A DNA stretch of 18,442 nucleotides from an uncultured Pseudomonadota bacterium (GCA_938004375.1 CALKWH010000189.1:1-18442), one strand, 5' to 3'; positions 1 through 7,453 are shown, counted from the stretch's first letter. Program-made: numbers and translations. Notes: a model not told the origin generated them from the letters alone.

Positions 1-48
1 CGACCACCTAGATCTACACTCTTTCCCTACACGACGCTCTTCCGATCT
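1..48 (+). other. Illumina P5/Read-1 adapter (sequencing artefact)
   Basis: These bases match the Illumina P5 and TruSeq Read-1 primer region, ending in the diagnostic GACGCTCTTCCGATCT. There is a single mismatch at base 9 (T where the adapter has G). Genomic sequence begins at base 49. The adapter was joined to the contig end during assembly and was not trimmed. It extends the reading frame of the minus-strand gene by a spurious tail that reads DRKSVV before a stop, a known kind of adapter-derived peptide. Confidence 0.97.
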
Positions 49-260
49 GCTTCAGAGTTCGAGACCGACGCTGGTGCCTGGGTGGAGGAGTCGACCGATG
101 CGGGGGTGCCGGCCGGGGTGGGGACCTCAGGAAGGGTGGAGGGCTCATGAAGAGTGGGGAAGGACGCGCGACGGCGGCGGGCCCACGCGAGCCCCGCGCC
201 GACGCCGACGGTGAGGCCGACGGCGAACAGAATGATGAAGAAGGGCGCTGACTCCCACAT
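49..260 (-). CDS. N-terminal fragment of a one-TM membrane protein (3' end cut by contig end)
   Basis: The frame opens at ATG 258-260 and gives about 70 genomic residues before running into adapter sequence at base 48. The fragment begins MWESAPFFIILFAVGLTVGV, a single membrane segment (about residues 6-26), followed by WARRRR. That basic patch predicts the remainder is cytoplasmic. After it comes a Pro/Ser/Thr/Ala-rich low-complexity stretch. This start was chosen because GAGGGA sits just upstream and a perfect TATAAT lies about 26 bp upstream. A longer frame with earlier starts would reach past the promoter. A TM segment, basic patch and linker is the layout of FtsY (signal-recognition-particle receptor) in some bacteria and of other anchored proteins. 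No functional domain is visible, so the product is not assigned. Confidence 0.7.
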
Positions 261-285
261 GGTCGTCCCTCGCAAGGTGGGAGGC

Positions 286-315
286 ATTATAGTCGCCTTG
301 CCCGGAGATTCCCAA
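286..315 (-). promoter_or_regulatory. Sigma-70-like promoter for the truncated minus-strand gene
   Basis: On the minus strand there is a perfect -10 TATAAT (291 to 286) and a -35 TTGGGA (315 to 310) separated by 18 bp. The implied transcript starts near 280, giving a leader of about 20 nt with a GAGGGA ribosome-binding site. This is one of the closest matches to the sigma-70 consensus in the window. Confidence 0.7.
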
Positions 316-370
316 GGGAAAAACCGGTCGTCGCGCAAAATCCCGGAATCCGCGCCGGGCAGGCCCCGGC

Positions 371-390
371 CCCACGTTTCCCCACGTTTC
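371..390 (+). repeat. Tandem 10-bp direct repeat, candidate activator site
   Basis: The 10-mer CCCACGTTTC occurs twice in perfect tandem (371-380 and 381-390). It ends 3 bp before a TTGACC -35 hexamer (394-399) in the divergent intergenic region. A 10-bp period places both copies on the same helix face, as expected for a factor binding next to RNA polymerase. No factor can be named. The rest of 261-468 holds the two promoters and a short GC-rich inverted repeat (342-346 with 355-359), and no gene. Confidence 0.4.
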
Positions 391-393
391 GAC

Positions 394-422
394 TTGACCC
401 CAGGTCCGGAATGCGCGTTACT
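394..422 (+). promoter_or_regulatory. Possible promoter for the small lipoprotein gene
   Basis: TTGACC at 394-399 is followed after 17 bp by GTTACT at 417-422, a weak -10. It sits about 47 bp upstream of the lipoprotein ATG. The -35 has the CTTGAC core seen in other intergenic regions of the window. The poor -10 would fit an activated promoter using the tandem 10-mers just upstream. Confidence 0.4.
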
Positions 423-468
423 CCCCTGCAGTGGTTTTGTCAACCCCTGACTAGGTAAGGAGAACCTC

Positions 469-900
469 ATGAAGAGCGCAAAAATTTTTATGCTGGCCAT
501 TTTTATGTTGGGGCTGTCCGCCTGCGATGCCAAGGTGAAGCAGTGCAACGATCTGATCGCCGTCATGAATCAGGCACAGGAACTGAGCACCAAGGCCACG
601 AAAGCGAACCGGGCGAATCCCGATCCCAAGGATTTCATCGCCATCGCCGATGACGTGGACAAATTCAAGGACAAGATCGGCGCCGTGAAACTCAAGGATG
701 AGAAGCTCAAGGCTTATGCCAAGCAATATCAGGATTTGTTCGGTGGTCTATCGAAAATCTATCGGGAGATGGCCAAGGCCACGGAGGCCAAGGATCGCGC
801 GGCCATAGATAAACAAATCAAGGAGATGCAGGATCTTAAGTTCGTCGAGAAGGTGAACGGCCTGAATGACGAGGTCAACAAGTACTGCGGTGCCAAGTAG
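469..900 (+). CDS. Small Lys-rich helical lipoprotein, function unknown
   Basis: This encodes 143 residues. The start is fixed by AAGGAG at 457-462, six bases before the ATG. The N-terminus MKSAKIFMLAIFMLGLSAC is a lipoprotein signal with lipobox L16-S17-A18-C19, so signal peptidase II and the Lnt encoded downstream should process it. Residue +2 is Asp, which in E. coli directs retention in the inner membrane; whether that rule holds here is unknown. The mature part is rich in Lys, Asp and Ala, predicted mostly helical or coiled coil, with two Cys (C27 and the near-terminal C140) that could form a disulfide. The gene is visibly less GC-rich than lnt, probably because of its Lys/Asp/Ile content. 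I do not recognise a named family. Confidence 0.85.
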   Translation: MKSAKIFMLAIFMLGLSACDAKVKQCNDLIAVMNQAQELSTKATKANRANPDPKDFIAIADDVDKFKDKIGAVKLKDEKLKAYAKQYQDLFGGLSKIYREMAKATEAKDRAAIDKQIKEMQDLKFVEKVNGLNDEVNKYCGAK

Positions 901-933
901 CCTCCGCCGGTCCTGCGATTTTCCCGCTTTGAC

Positions 934-963
934 TTGACAAGCCTCGCCCCGAGGCCATAGGGT
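934..963 (+). promoter_or_regulatory. Promoter of the lnt operon with a palindrome in its spacer
   Basis: A consensus -35 TTGACA (934-939) is followed after 18 bp by TAGGGT (958-963), which keeps the TAnnnT pattern of a -10. The spacer contains an inverted repeat, GCCTCG (941-946), CCC, CGAGGC (950-955). A protein bound there would block polymerase. Transcription would begin near 970, which rules out a GTG start at 962 for lnt and supports ATG 995. Confidence 0.55.
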
Positions 964-994
964 GCTGCCGCGGTTCACCGCGGAGTGGTCACAC

Positions 995-2782
995 ATGCGG
1001 CTTTCCAAGTGGTATCCCTGGTCCATGGCGGCGCTCTCGGGCGTGATGTGGTTCACGTCCTGTCCGCCGTTCCCCTTTTGGCCCATGGCTTGGGTGGCCA
1101 TGATCCCCCTGCTGGTCGTGATCCGCGACGCGACACCGCGCCGCGCGTTCCAGTTCGGCTGGGTGACCGGCATCGTCGCCGCCGGGGGCGGCTTCCCGTG
1201 GATCCCTGACCTCATCATCCGCTTCGGTAACCTGCCGGTGGTCCTGGCATGGTTCGTCTATGCCCTATACACGCTCTATCAGGGACTGATCTACGCGCTC
1301 ATCGCCTGGGGGATCCGCCGCGTGACCGCCGACTGGCCCCGGACCCCGCTATGGGTGGCCGCGCCTGTCCTGACGGTCGCCGTGGAATATGTGTTCCCGC
1401 TGATCTTTCCTTGGTACCTGGCGATCACCCAGGGGTTCGTGCCCACCTCCATCCAGATCGCCGAGTTCACCGGTCCCACCGGTGTCAGCGCGCTGCTGGT
1501 CTTGTGCGCGGCGCTGGTCTTCGAGCTGGGTCTGGCCCTGCGCCAGCGCCGTCGGCCGCCGGCCCTGCTCCTGGTGCCGGCGGCGATCCTGCTGGTCGTC
1601 CTGGGCTGGTCCGCCTGGCGGGTGCGCGACGTGGGGGACCGCATGAAGGCCCGCCCCCACATGGGCGTCGCCATGATCCAGCCCAACATCGGCATCGACG
1701 ACGGCCGGGCACGCTACTTCGGCGAGCATCAGTTGGTGGTGCACCACCGGCTCTCCCAGGAGGCCGAGCGGCTGGCCGCGACGGGGGCGATCCCGCGCCT
1801 GGACCTGCTGGTCTGGAGCGAGAGCAGTTACCCCTATCCCATGCTCCGCGCGCGCACCGAGGACTACGCCGACCCCGGCGGAGAGCGTATGGACTTCCGC
1901 CGCATCCGCCGTGGGTTCACCACGCCTCTGCTGATGGGCGCCACCACCCTCTCCCGGGAGGCCGAGGACGCCCAGGTCTACAACTCCGCGCAGTTGTTCG
2001 ACCGCGAGGGGCGGATCCTGGGGCGCTACGACAAGAACTGGCTGCTGATGTTCGGCGAATACATCCCGCTGTACGACTACATGCCCTTTCTCCACGGGTT
2101 CTTCCGGGCTCACCGCATGTCGAACATGACCCGCGGGACCCGGCTGTTCACCCTGGACCTGCCCGACGCCGCGACCACGGCCGGGCCGGCGACGGTGCGC
2201 CTGGGTCCCCTGATCTGCTACGAGGACATCCTGCCCGAGTTCGGGCGCCGCGCGGCCGGCGCCGGTCCCAACATCCTGGTGAACATCACCAACGACGCCT
2301 GGTTCGGCGCCACCCAGGAGCCCTGGCAGCACCTGTCCCTGGCCGTGTTCCGTGCCGTCGAGACCCGGTTGCCCATGGTGCGCAACGTCAACATCGGCGT
2401 GTCCACGTTCATCTGGCCCACCGGCGAGCTCGGCCCCACCGCGCCGTCCCGGGATCCCCTCGTCAACCCCGACGCGGGCTTGCATCCGCTCCGTTTCATG
2501 GAACAGTTGCAGCGGGCGCAGGTGCGGCCGGTCGAGGGGCGCCCCGGGCTGTTCCGCCTGGACGTGTGGCCCGACGGCTACGTGGTCCACGCCCTGGTGC
2601 CCGTGATGCCCCCGTCGGCCACGTTCTACGTGCGCTTCGGGGACGTGTTCGCCCGGTTGTGCCTGCTGGCGGCGCTCCTGGGGCTCTGGTTCCGGCCGAC
2701 CCGGCGCCGCATTCTCGCGCTGCGCGCGCGCCTGGCGGCCCGGTCCGCGCGCCCGGCGGGGAAGGGTGGGAAGGATGCCTGA
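995..2782 (+). CDS. lnt: Apolipoprotein N-acyltransferase Lnt
   Basis: This protein transfers the third acyl chain from phospholipid to the N-terminal Cys of lipoproteins, at the periplasmic face of the inner membrane. It has 595 residues, somewhat longer than E. coli Lnt (512). The N-terminal half (about 1-215) contains several hydrophobic membrane segments. The rest is a nitrilase-fold domain with the expected Glu-Lys-Cys triad: E276 in LVWSES, K347 in RYDKNWLLMFGEYIP and C408 in GPLICYEDILPE. NITNDAWFG follows, and a final membrane segment lies near the C-terminus, before an Arg-rich tail. The start is ATG 995, with GGAG nine bases upstream and the promoter at 934-963; the in-frame GTG at 962 overlaps the -10. 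Its last 8 bases overlap the next gene, so translation is probably coupled. Three lipoproteins in this window are likely substrates. Confidence 0.95.
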   Translation: MRLSKWYPWSMAALSGVMWFTSCPPFPFWPMAWVAMIPLLVVIRDATPRRAFQFGWVTGIVAAGGGFPWIPDLIIRFGNLPVVLAWFVYALYTLYQGLIYALIAWGIRRVTADWPRTPLWVAAPVLTVAVEYVFPLIFPWYLAITQGFVPTSIQIAEFTGPTGVSALLVLCAALVFELGLALRQRRRPPALLLVPAAILLVVLGWSAWRVRDVGDRMKARPHMGVAMIQPNIGIDDGRARYFGEHQLVVHHRLSQEAERLAATGAIPRLDLLVWSESSYPYPMLRARTEDYADPGGERMDFRRIRRGFTTPLLMGATTLSREAEDAQVYNSAQLFDREGRILGRYDKNWLLMFGEYIPLYDYMPFLHGFFRAHRMSNMTRGTRLFTLDLPDAATTAGPATVRLGPLICYEDILPEFGRRAAGAGPNILVNITNDAWFGATQEPWQHLSLAVFRAVETRLPMVRNVNIGVSTFIWPTGELGPTAPSRDPLVNPDAGLHPLRFMEQLQRAQVRPVEGRPGLFRLDVWPDGYVVHALVPVMPPSATFYVRFGDVFARLCLLAALLGLWFRPTRRRILALRARLAARSARPAGKGGKDA

Positions 2783-3911
2783 GGTCATCTATCTCGACGC
2801 AGCGGCTTCGACCCCCCCGTTCCCCGAGGTCCTGCAGCGCTACGTCGCGATCGGCGCCGAGATCTTCGCGAACCCGGCCTCCGGGCACGGCCTGGGCAAG
2901 GCCGCTCACCTGACCCTGGAGAAGGCCCGCGGCGAGGCCCTCGAGCTGCTCGGCGCCGACCACCATCGCCTGGTGTTCACCTCCGGCGCCACCGAGGGGA
3001 ACAACTGGATGATGCAGGTGGCCCCCCAGCGGCCCGGGGTCCGCGTGGTCATCTCGGCCGTGGAGCACGCGTCGGTGCGTCGCGCCGCGCAGGCCGCCGC
3101 CGCCCGCTTCGGCTGGGCCCTCGAGATCCTGCCCGTGCGCCGGGACGGCACGCTGGATCCCGAGGCCGTGGACCGGCTGATCGCCGAGCCCCCGGACCTG
3201 CTCTCGGTCATGGCGGTGAACAACGAGACGGGCGTCCGTTATCCGGTGTCCGAGCTCGGCCGGCGGTTGAAGGAGGCCGGCGCGAAGACGTTCTTCCACG
3301 TCGATGCCGTGCACGCGGTGGCCCGGGGCTTCTGGCCGGAGTCCCTCGACGGCATCAGCGCGCTCACCCTGTCCTCCCACAAGTTTCACGGGATCAAGGG
3401 CGGCGGGATGCTCCTCGTGGATCGCGCCAGCCTCATCGGACCGCTGCTCTACGGCGGCGAACAGGAGGACGGCCTGCGCTCGGGGACCGTGAGCGTGCCC
3501 GCCGCGGTGGCCTCGACCCTGGCCCTGCGCCTGGCGCTCGAGCGTCGTGACGCCGCCTTCCTCGACCTGGGCCGCCGGCTCCGGGAAGGGATCGCCGCCG
3601 CGTTGCCCCAGGTCGAGATCGTGGGCGCCGGCGCCCCCTGCGTCCCGTGGATCTGCATGGTTTCGGTCCCCGGGATGCGCGGGGACGCCCTCGTGCGCAT
3701 GCTCGACGCCGCCGGCGTCGAGGTGTCGTCGGGCTCCGCCTGTGCCTCGGGGCGCCAGGGCCTGTCGCCCACGCTCTCGGCCATGATGGCCGACTTCCGG
3801 CGCGGCTACGTCCGGTTCTCTTACCATTTGGGCACCACCGCCGCCGACATTGACGAGGCCGTCGCCCGCTTCGCCCACGTGGTCGACAAATACGCGCTGC
3901 CGTCCCGCTAG
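2775..3911 (+). CDS. Cysteine desulfurase (NifS/IscS-like, PLP-dependent class V aminotransferase)
   Basis: This enzyme removes sulfur from L-cysteine, giving alanine and a persulfide for Fe-S clusters or tRNA thiolation. It has 378 residues, close to the family size of about 380-400. Visible signatures are YLDAAASTP at the N-terminus, TSGATEGNN, H98 (ring-stacking His in AVEHAS), D177 in FHVDAVH, the PLP lysine K203 in SSHKFHGIKGGG, and the catalytic C323 in SGSACASGRQG. The Gln that normally follows the PLP Asp by three (DAxQ) is His180 here. ATG 2775 was chosen because it begins with the family motif and has GAAGGG eight bases upstream; a GTG at 2766 is possible. It overlaps lnt by 8 bp. 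No iscU, iscA or mnmA is nearby, so its acceptor is unknown. Confidence 0.9.
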   Translation: MPEVIYLDAAASTPPFPEVLQRYVAIGAEIFANPASGHGLGKAAHLTLEKARGEALELLGADHHRLVFTSGATEGNNWMMQVAPQRPGVRVVISAVEHASVRRAAQAAAARFGWALEILPVRRDGTLDPEAVDRLIAEPPDLLSVMAVNNETGVRYPVSELGRRLKEAGAKTFFHVDAVHAVARGFWPESLDGISALTLSSHKFHGIKGGGMLLVDRASLIGPLLYGGEQEDGLRSGTVSVPAAVASTLALRLALERRDAAFLDLGRRLREGIAAALPQVEIVGAGAPCVPWICMVSVPGMRGDALVRMLDAAGVEVSSGSACASGRQGLSPTLSAMMADFRRGYVRFSYHLGTTAADIDEAVARFAHVVDKYALPSR

Positions 3912-3919
3912 AGAGCCGC

Positions 3920-3945
3920 CCGATTTCGATTTCGATTTCGATTGG
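3920..3945 (+). repeat. Hexanucleotide repeat GATTTC x3, left copy of a 26-bp inverted repeat
   Basis: Three perfect GATTTC units (3922-3939) plus a partial GATT lie between CC and GG, beginning 9 bp after the cysteine desulfurase stop codon. The whole 26-bp string recurs as an exact reverse complement at 8187-8212. No gene overlaps it. It may be a dispersed intergenic element of this genome or the boundary of the block between the copies. Confidence 0.9.
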
Positions 3946-3972
3946 GAACCTGGAAGAGATCTTCGGGGTCCC
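3944..3972 (+). terminator. Imperfect stem-loop after the lnt operon
   Basis: GGGA, CC and GAAG (3944-3956) pair with CTTC, GG and TCCC (3961-3972) around an AGAT loop, with two small internal loops. No T-tract follows, so it is at most a weak or factor-assisted terminator or an RNA-stabilising 3' end. The rest of the gap, to 4036, contains an isolated TTGACA (4014-4019) without a convincing -10. Confidence 0.35.
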
Positions 3973-4036
3973 GCCGGTCGGCCAGAATGTTCTGTGCTCA
4001 TGTCGCATTTTTCTTGACATGGGCGCAAATCTCAGC

Positions 4037-4064
4037 TTGACCCTGTACACCCTCATACTATACT
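4037..4064 (+). promoter_or_regulatory. Promoter of the VWA/MYXO-CTERM gene
   Basis: TTGACC (4037-4042) is followed after 16 bp by TATACT (4059-4064). Transcription near 4071 would give a leader of about 70 nt with a small hairpin at 4093-4108 and AAGGAG at 4129-4134, six bases before ATG 4141. The string TCAGCTTGAC at the -35 is also found at the tRNA promoter (8245-8254). Confidence 0.6.
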
Positions 4065-4140
4065 GTAAACAGCTTCTCGCCCCTCCAGGGATGTCCGTCG
4101 TTCGGCGGAAGGGCGAAAACCGACGCTGAAGGAGTCTGTC

Positions 4141-5592
4141 ATGCGGTTTCTCGGAATGCTGAGTTTTTGTGCCGTCCTGCTCATCCCCTCGTTCGCCAAG
4201 GCCCAGAACTGTTCGGTCCCCAAGGTGCTCATCGTGCTGGACAAATCCAGCTCCATGGTGCGCAACCAGGTGAACAACGAGACCCTGTGGCACTGGGCCA
4301 CCCAAGCGCTCTCCCAGTTGGTCACCACCTTCGACGGGCGTATCGACTTCGGCCTGATGATGTTCCCCGCCCCTCCGGGACAGTGCACTGCCGGCCAGAT
4401 CAACGTTGATGTCGGCGCCGGCTCGGCCACCGACATCATCTCCGCCCTCGGCGTCGCCCCCCCTTACTCGGGCAACTACACGCCGTCCCACCAGACCCTG
4501 GATTTGGTGGCCTCCTACAGCCCGCTGCAGGACGCCTCCTCCCAGAACTTTGTGATCTTCATCTCCGACGGCTGGCAGTGGTGCGACCCCTATGATCCAG
4601 CCACCCGCTTCCTGTCGGTGAACTCCGTCACCGCGCTGAAGAACCTGGGCATCAAGACCGCGGTGATCGGCTTCTACAACTCCGTCGACTATCTGGGCCT
4701 CAACCGCATGGCCGTCGAGGGCCAGATGCCCCGCACGGGCTGCGACACCACGGCCACCTTCGACGAGCTCCAGACCAACCCGAACTTGCGCTGCTACCAG
4801 CAGGCCGACAACTTCAGCGAACTGACCGCCGCCCTCAACGCCATCGCCACGACCATCACGGCCGAGGAGTGCAATGGCCTCGACGACAACTGCGACGGCC
4901 AGATCGACGAGGGGCTTTTCCGCTCGTGCACCACTGCCTGCGGCACGGGCATCGAGCAGTGCGTCGCCGGCGCCTGGACCGGCTGCACCGCCCAGAGCGT
5001 GCGCGACGAGGTCTGCAACGACTTCGACGACGACTGTGACGGCGAGGTGGACGAGGGCTGCTCCTGCCAGCGCGGCGACACCCGCCCCTGCGGTCTGGAC
5101 GTCGGCGCCTGCGAACTGGGTCAGCAGATCTGCGAACTGGGGATCTGGACCGAGTGCCGCGAGGCCGTGTGGCCGGTGGTTGAGACCTGCAACAACGTCG
5201 ACGACGACTGCGACGGCTTCACCGACAACGACCTGTACGAGCCCTGCTCCACCGCCTGCGGCAGCGGCGTGCGCATCTGCTCCACCGGCACCTGGGGCGA
5301 CTGCACGGCCAAGAGCCCGACGGCCGAGACCTGCAACGCGGTCGACGACGACTGCAACGGCCAGATTGACGACGGCTCCAGCCTCTGCCCCGACGGCGAG
5401 GCGTGCATTGAGGGTCAGTGCATCGCCGAGAACGACGATCCCGACGGCGGCACCGGTGATCCCAAGGGCACCGCGCCCGACGGCTGCTCCTGCACCGCCG
5501 GCACCGCCCCCACGCCTGGTCGCGCGCTCCCGTTCGGCCTGCTGCTGGCCGCCGCCTTCCTGATGGCGCTGCGCCGCCGCGCCGCGAAATGA
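4141..5592 (+). CDS. Surface protein: VWA domain, four MopE-type repeats, MYXO-CTERM tail
   Basis: This encodes 483 residues. A Sec signal peptide (about 1-21, ending FAKA) leads into a von Willebrand factor A domain (about 28-240) with an intact metal-ion adhesion site: D34-K-S36-S-S38, T114 in GNYTPSH and D143 in ISDG. Four calcium/metal-binding-type repeats of the form CNxxDDDCDGxxD begin near 244, 292, 350 and 398, separated by Cys-rich linkers. The end is a MYXO-CTERM-like signal: paired Cys in GCSC (449 and 451), a hydrophobic segment (464-477) and RRR. In Myxococcota that tail is thought to direct processing and surface anchoring. The likely role is adhesion or binding at the cell surface; the ligand is unknown. 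It has its own promoter and a strong AAGGAG site. A 73-nt gap precedes the next gene. Confidence 0.88.
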   Translation: MRFLGMLSFCAVLLIPSFAKAQNCSVPKVLIVLDKSSSMVRNQVNNETLWHWATQALSQLVTTFDGRIDFGLMMFPAPPGQCTAGQINVDVGAGSATDIISALGVAPPYSGNYTPSHQTLDLVASYSPLQDASSQNFVIFISDGWQWCDPYDPATRFLSVNSVTALKNLGIKTAVIGFYNSVDYLGLNRMAVEGQMPRTGCDTTATFDELQTNPNLRCYQQADNFSELTAALNAIATTITAEECNGLDDNCDGQIDEGLFRSCTTACGTGIEQCVAGAWTGCTAQSVRDEVCNDFDDDCDGEVDEGCSCQRGDTRPCGLDVGACELGQQICELGIWTECREAVWPVVETCNNVDDDCDGFTDNDLYEPCSTACGSGVRICSTGTWGDCTAKSPTAETCNAVDDDCNGQIDDGSSLCPDGEACIEGQCIAENDDPDGGTGDPKGTAPDGCSCTAGTAPTPGRALPFGLLLAAAFLMALRRRAAK

Positions 5593-5665
5593 ACCGCGCC
5601 CGCCTCTTGCGCGCGCCGTCCCCCAACCGTTCACCCTTTCCCTCACAATTGACGCAAGGTGTCAG

Positions 5666-7444
5666 ATGACCAAGGAAGACCGCCTCTTCGAGATGAACCG
5701 CCGCCAGTTCCTGCTCGCGTCGGGCGCCGCCGTCTCCACGGCCTGGGTGTTGGGCGCCTGTGATTCGGAGAACCCTCACGGGAACAACGGCAACAACGTG
5801 AACAACCTCCCGGACGCGGACGTGGACGGGGACACCGGCGATCTGGTCGACGCGGACGCCGACGCCGACGCCGACGCCGAGGTCCCGCTGCCCCGGCCGA
5901 TCACGACCGTGCGCGAGACCATCGTGGGCCAGCTCGAGGCCCTGCCGCACTTCGAGGATCTGCGCAGCCTGTTCGGAGTCACCCGAAAGGGCCCCGGCGA
6001 GCCGCACATCGAGCGGGACGACCTGGGGGCCGCCGCCGCCGCCACGGGGCAGGCCGCGGTGCTGTCGTCCCTGGCGTACTTCGCGCACATGACCGACATC
6101 CACATCGTCGACGAGGAGAGCCCGGCGCGCTCGATCCACAGCCCCATCGCCTCCGCCTCGGCCTGGCGTCCCCACGAGCCCTGGAGCGTGCACAACCTGA
6201 ACGCGGTGATCACCACCATCAACGCCTTCGCCGAGGTCCGCCCCCACGACTTCATCGTGTTCTCAGGGGATCTCACCGACAACAAGCACTTCGTCGAGCT
6301 GGACTGGTTCCTGCGCGTGATGGAGGGGCTCCCCATCGATCCGGACACGGGCTCGGACCAGGATCCGCTGCCCTCGGGTCAGCCGGATCCCCACGATCCG
6401 TTCACCGGCGTGGGCCTGCACCCGGCCGTGAAGTGGTACTGCGTGCAGGGGAACCACGACCTGCTGGTGCTGGGCAACTTCGACACCATGTCCTTCGCGG
6501 TGGCCGATCCCACCGGCAGCTCGGCCACCGTTCTGATCTCGGACTCGGTCGTGCCCACCTGCTTCGACGACCCCGTCTGCGTGGGCGGCTTCTGCTATTC
6601 CGAGACGCCCGCGCGCTGCCACATCCCGTTCTCGGACGATTACTACACCACGCGCAGCCTGGTGGCGGATCCCGACCGGCGCTTCATCGACCGCGTCGAG
6701 TGGATCCAGATGGTCATGGGCGCGACCCGCAACGGCCCGCCGGGCCACGGCTTCAACAACGACAACGTGGTCGAGGGGCGCAGTTACTGGGTCGACCCCG
6801 AGCCCGTCCCCGGGCTGCCGGTGGCCCTCGTCGGCCTGGACACCAGCTCGGCCGGCGGTGTCGCGGCCTCGGCCGACGGGTACATGCCCCAGGCCGAGCT
6901 CGACTGGCTGCAGGAGACCCTGGACGACCTGGTGGCCGCCGACAAGTTGGTCGTCATCATCAGCCATCACTGCGCCCGGGACGTGGGGGACAAGGCCGCC
7001 ACGCTCGTCGCCATGCTCAACGCGTGCCCCAACGTCGTGCTGCACATCACCGGCCACCACCACACCCACGAGGTCTACCCGCACCCCGCGCCCTCCGGCC
7101 AGGAGCCCTGGCACGGCTACTGGGAGGTCCAGAACTGCGGGCTCCTGGACTGGCCCCAGCAGATGCGCTTCTGGGAGCTCGTCGACCGGGGCGACGGCAC
7201 CGGCGTGATCTACGCCACCATCGTCGACAGCGTGCAGCCCGAGGGCTCGGTGGTGGCAGGCTGCCGTTTCTACGCCCTAGCGGACGTCCAGGAGGGTCGC
7301 AGCGACGACGGCGAGGGCCCCGGCCTCCCCGAGGCCCGAAATGTGGCGTTGCGCATCGCCTGGCCGCCGGCTATGATACCGGTGCTCGCCGCGCTGCCGA
7401 AGCGCGACGTGGAGACCCTGCACTTCTACGACGAAGGCAGATAG
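5666..7444 (+). CDS. Tat-exported calcineurin-like metallophosphoesterase lipoprotein
   Basis: This encodes 592 residues. The N-terminus carries a twin-arginine motif (N11-R12-R13-Q-F-L) and a lipobox L29-G30-A31-C32, so a folded, metal-loaded enzyme is probably exported by Tat and lipidated. An Asn-rich then Asp/Ala-rich linker (about 40-72, including DADADADADA) separates anchor and catalytic domain. Calcineurin-type metal ligands appear in order: D144-x-H146 (MTDIH), G201-D202 (SGDLTDN), G262-N263-H264-D265, H434-H435 (ISHHC) and GHHHTH (463-468). The substrate cannot be predicted; phosphomonoester, phosphodiester or nucleotide are all possible. AAGGTG lies upstream of ATG 5666. The alternative start at the internal ATG (residue 10) would still keep the RR pair. 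The regulator gene starts 9 bp downstream, suggesting co-transcription. Confidence 0.88.
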   Translation: MTKEDRLFEMNRRQFLLASGAAVSTAWVLGACDSENPHGNNGNNVNNLPDADVDGDTGDLVDADADADADAEVPLPRPITTVRETIVGQLEALPHFEDLRSLFGVTRKGPGEPHIERDDLGAAAAATGQAAVLSSLAYFAHMTDIHIVDEESPARSIHSPIASASAWRPHEPWSVHNLNAVITTINAFAEVRPHDFIVFSGDLTDNKHFVELDWFLRVMEGLPIDPDTGSDQDPLPSGQPDPHDPFTGVGLHPAVKWYCVQGNHDLLVLGNFDTMSFAVADPTGSSATVLISDSVVPTCFDDPVCVGGFCYSETPARCHIPFSDDYYTTRSLVADPDRRFIDRVEWIQMVMGATRNGPPGHGFNNDNVVEGRSYWVDPEPVPGLPVALVGLDTSSAGGVAASADGYMPQAELDWLQETLDDLVAADKLVVIISHHCARDVGDKAATLVAMLNACPNVVLHITGHHHTHEVYPHPAPSGQEPWHGYWEVQNCGLLDWPQQMRFWELVDRGDGTGVIYATIVDSVQPEGSVVAGCRFYALADVQEGRSDDGEGPGLPEARNVALRIAWPPAMIPVLAALPKRDVETLHFYDEGR

Positions 7445-7453
7445 CGAGGCCCC

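Noticed and set aside
49..260. Firm assignment of the truncated gene as FtsY
   Set aside because: Only the TM segment and a low-complexity linker are present; the NG GTPase domain that would identify FtsY is outside the contig.
962..994. GTG start for lnt at 962
   Set aside because: It overlaps the predicted -10 element, whereas ATG 995 has GGAG at good spacing.
1249..2913. Long plus-strand frame within lnt
   Set aside because: It is Arg/Pro/Ala-rich and lacks domains, as expected for an out-of-frame reading of GC-rich coding DNA; the lnt frame has all catalytic residues.
3920..3945. CRISPR-like repeat at the GATTTC hexamer
   Set aside because: The units are 6 bp in direct tandem without spacers, and only one distant inverted copy exists.
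4043..4072. LexA/SOS-type box at CTGT...ACAG near the VWA promoter
   Set aside because: The half-sites have a 2-bp gap (4063-4072) or a spacing far from the N8 of known boxes, and the gene has no DNA-repair role.
3433..5646. Long minus-strand frame across 3433-5646
   Set aside because: It overlaps two well-supported genes and the promoter between them, and its composition is low-complexity Gly/Ala/Arg/Val.
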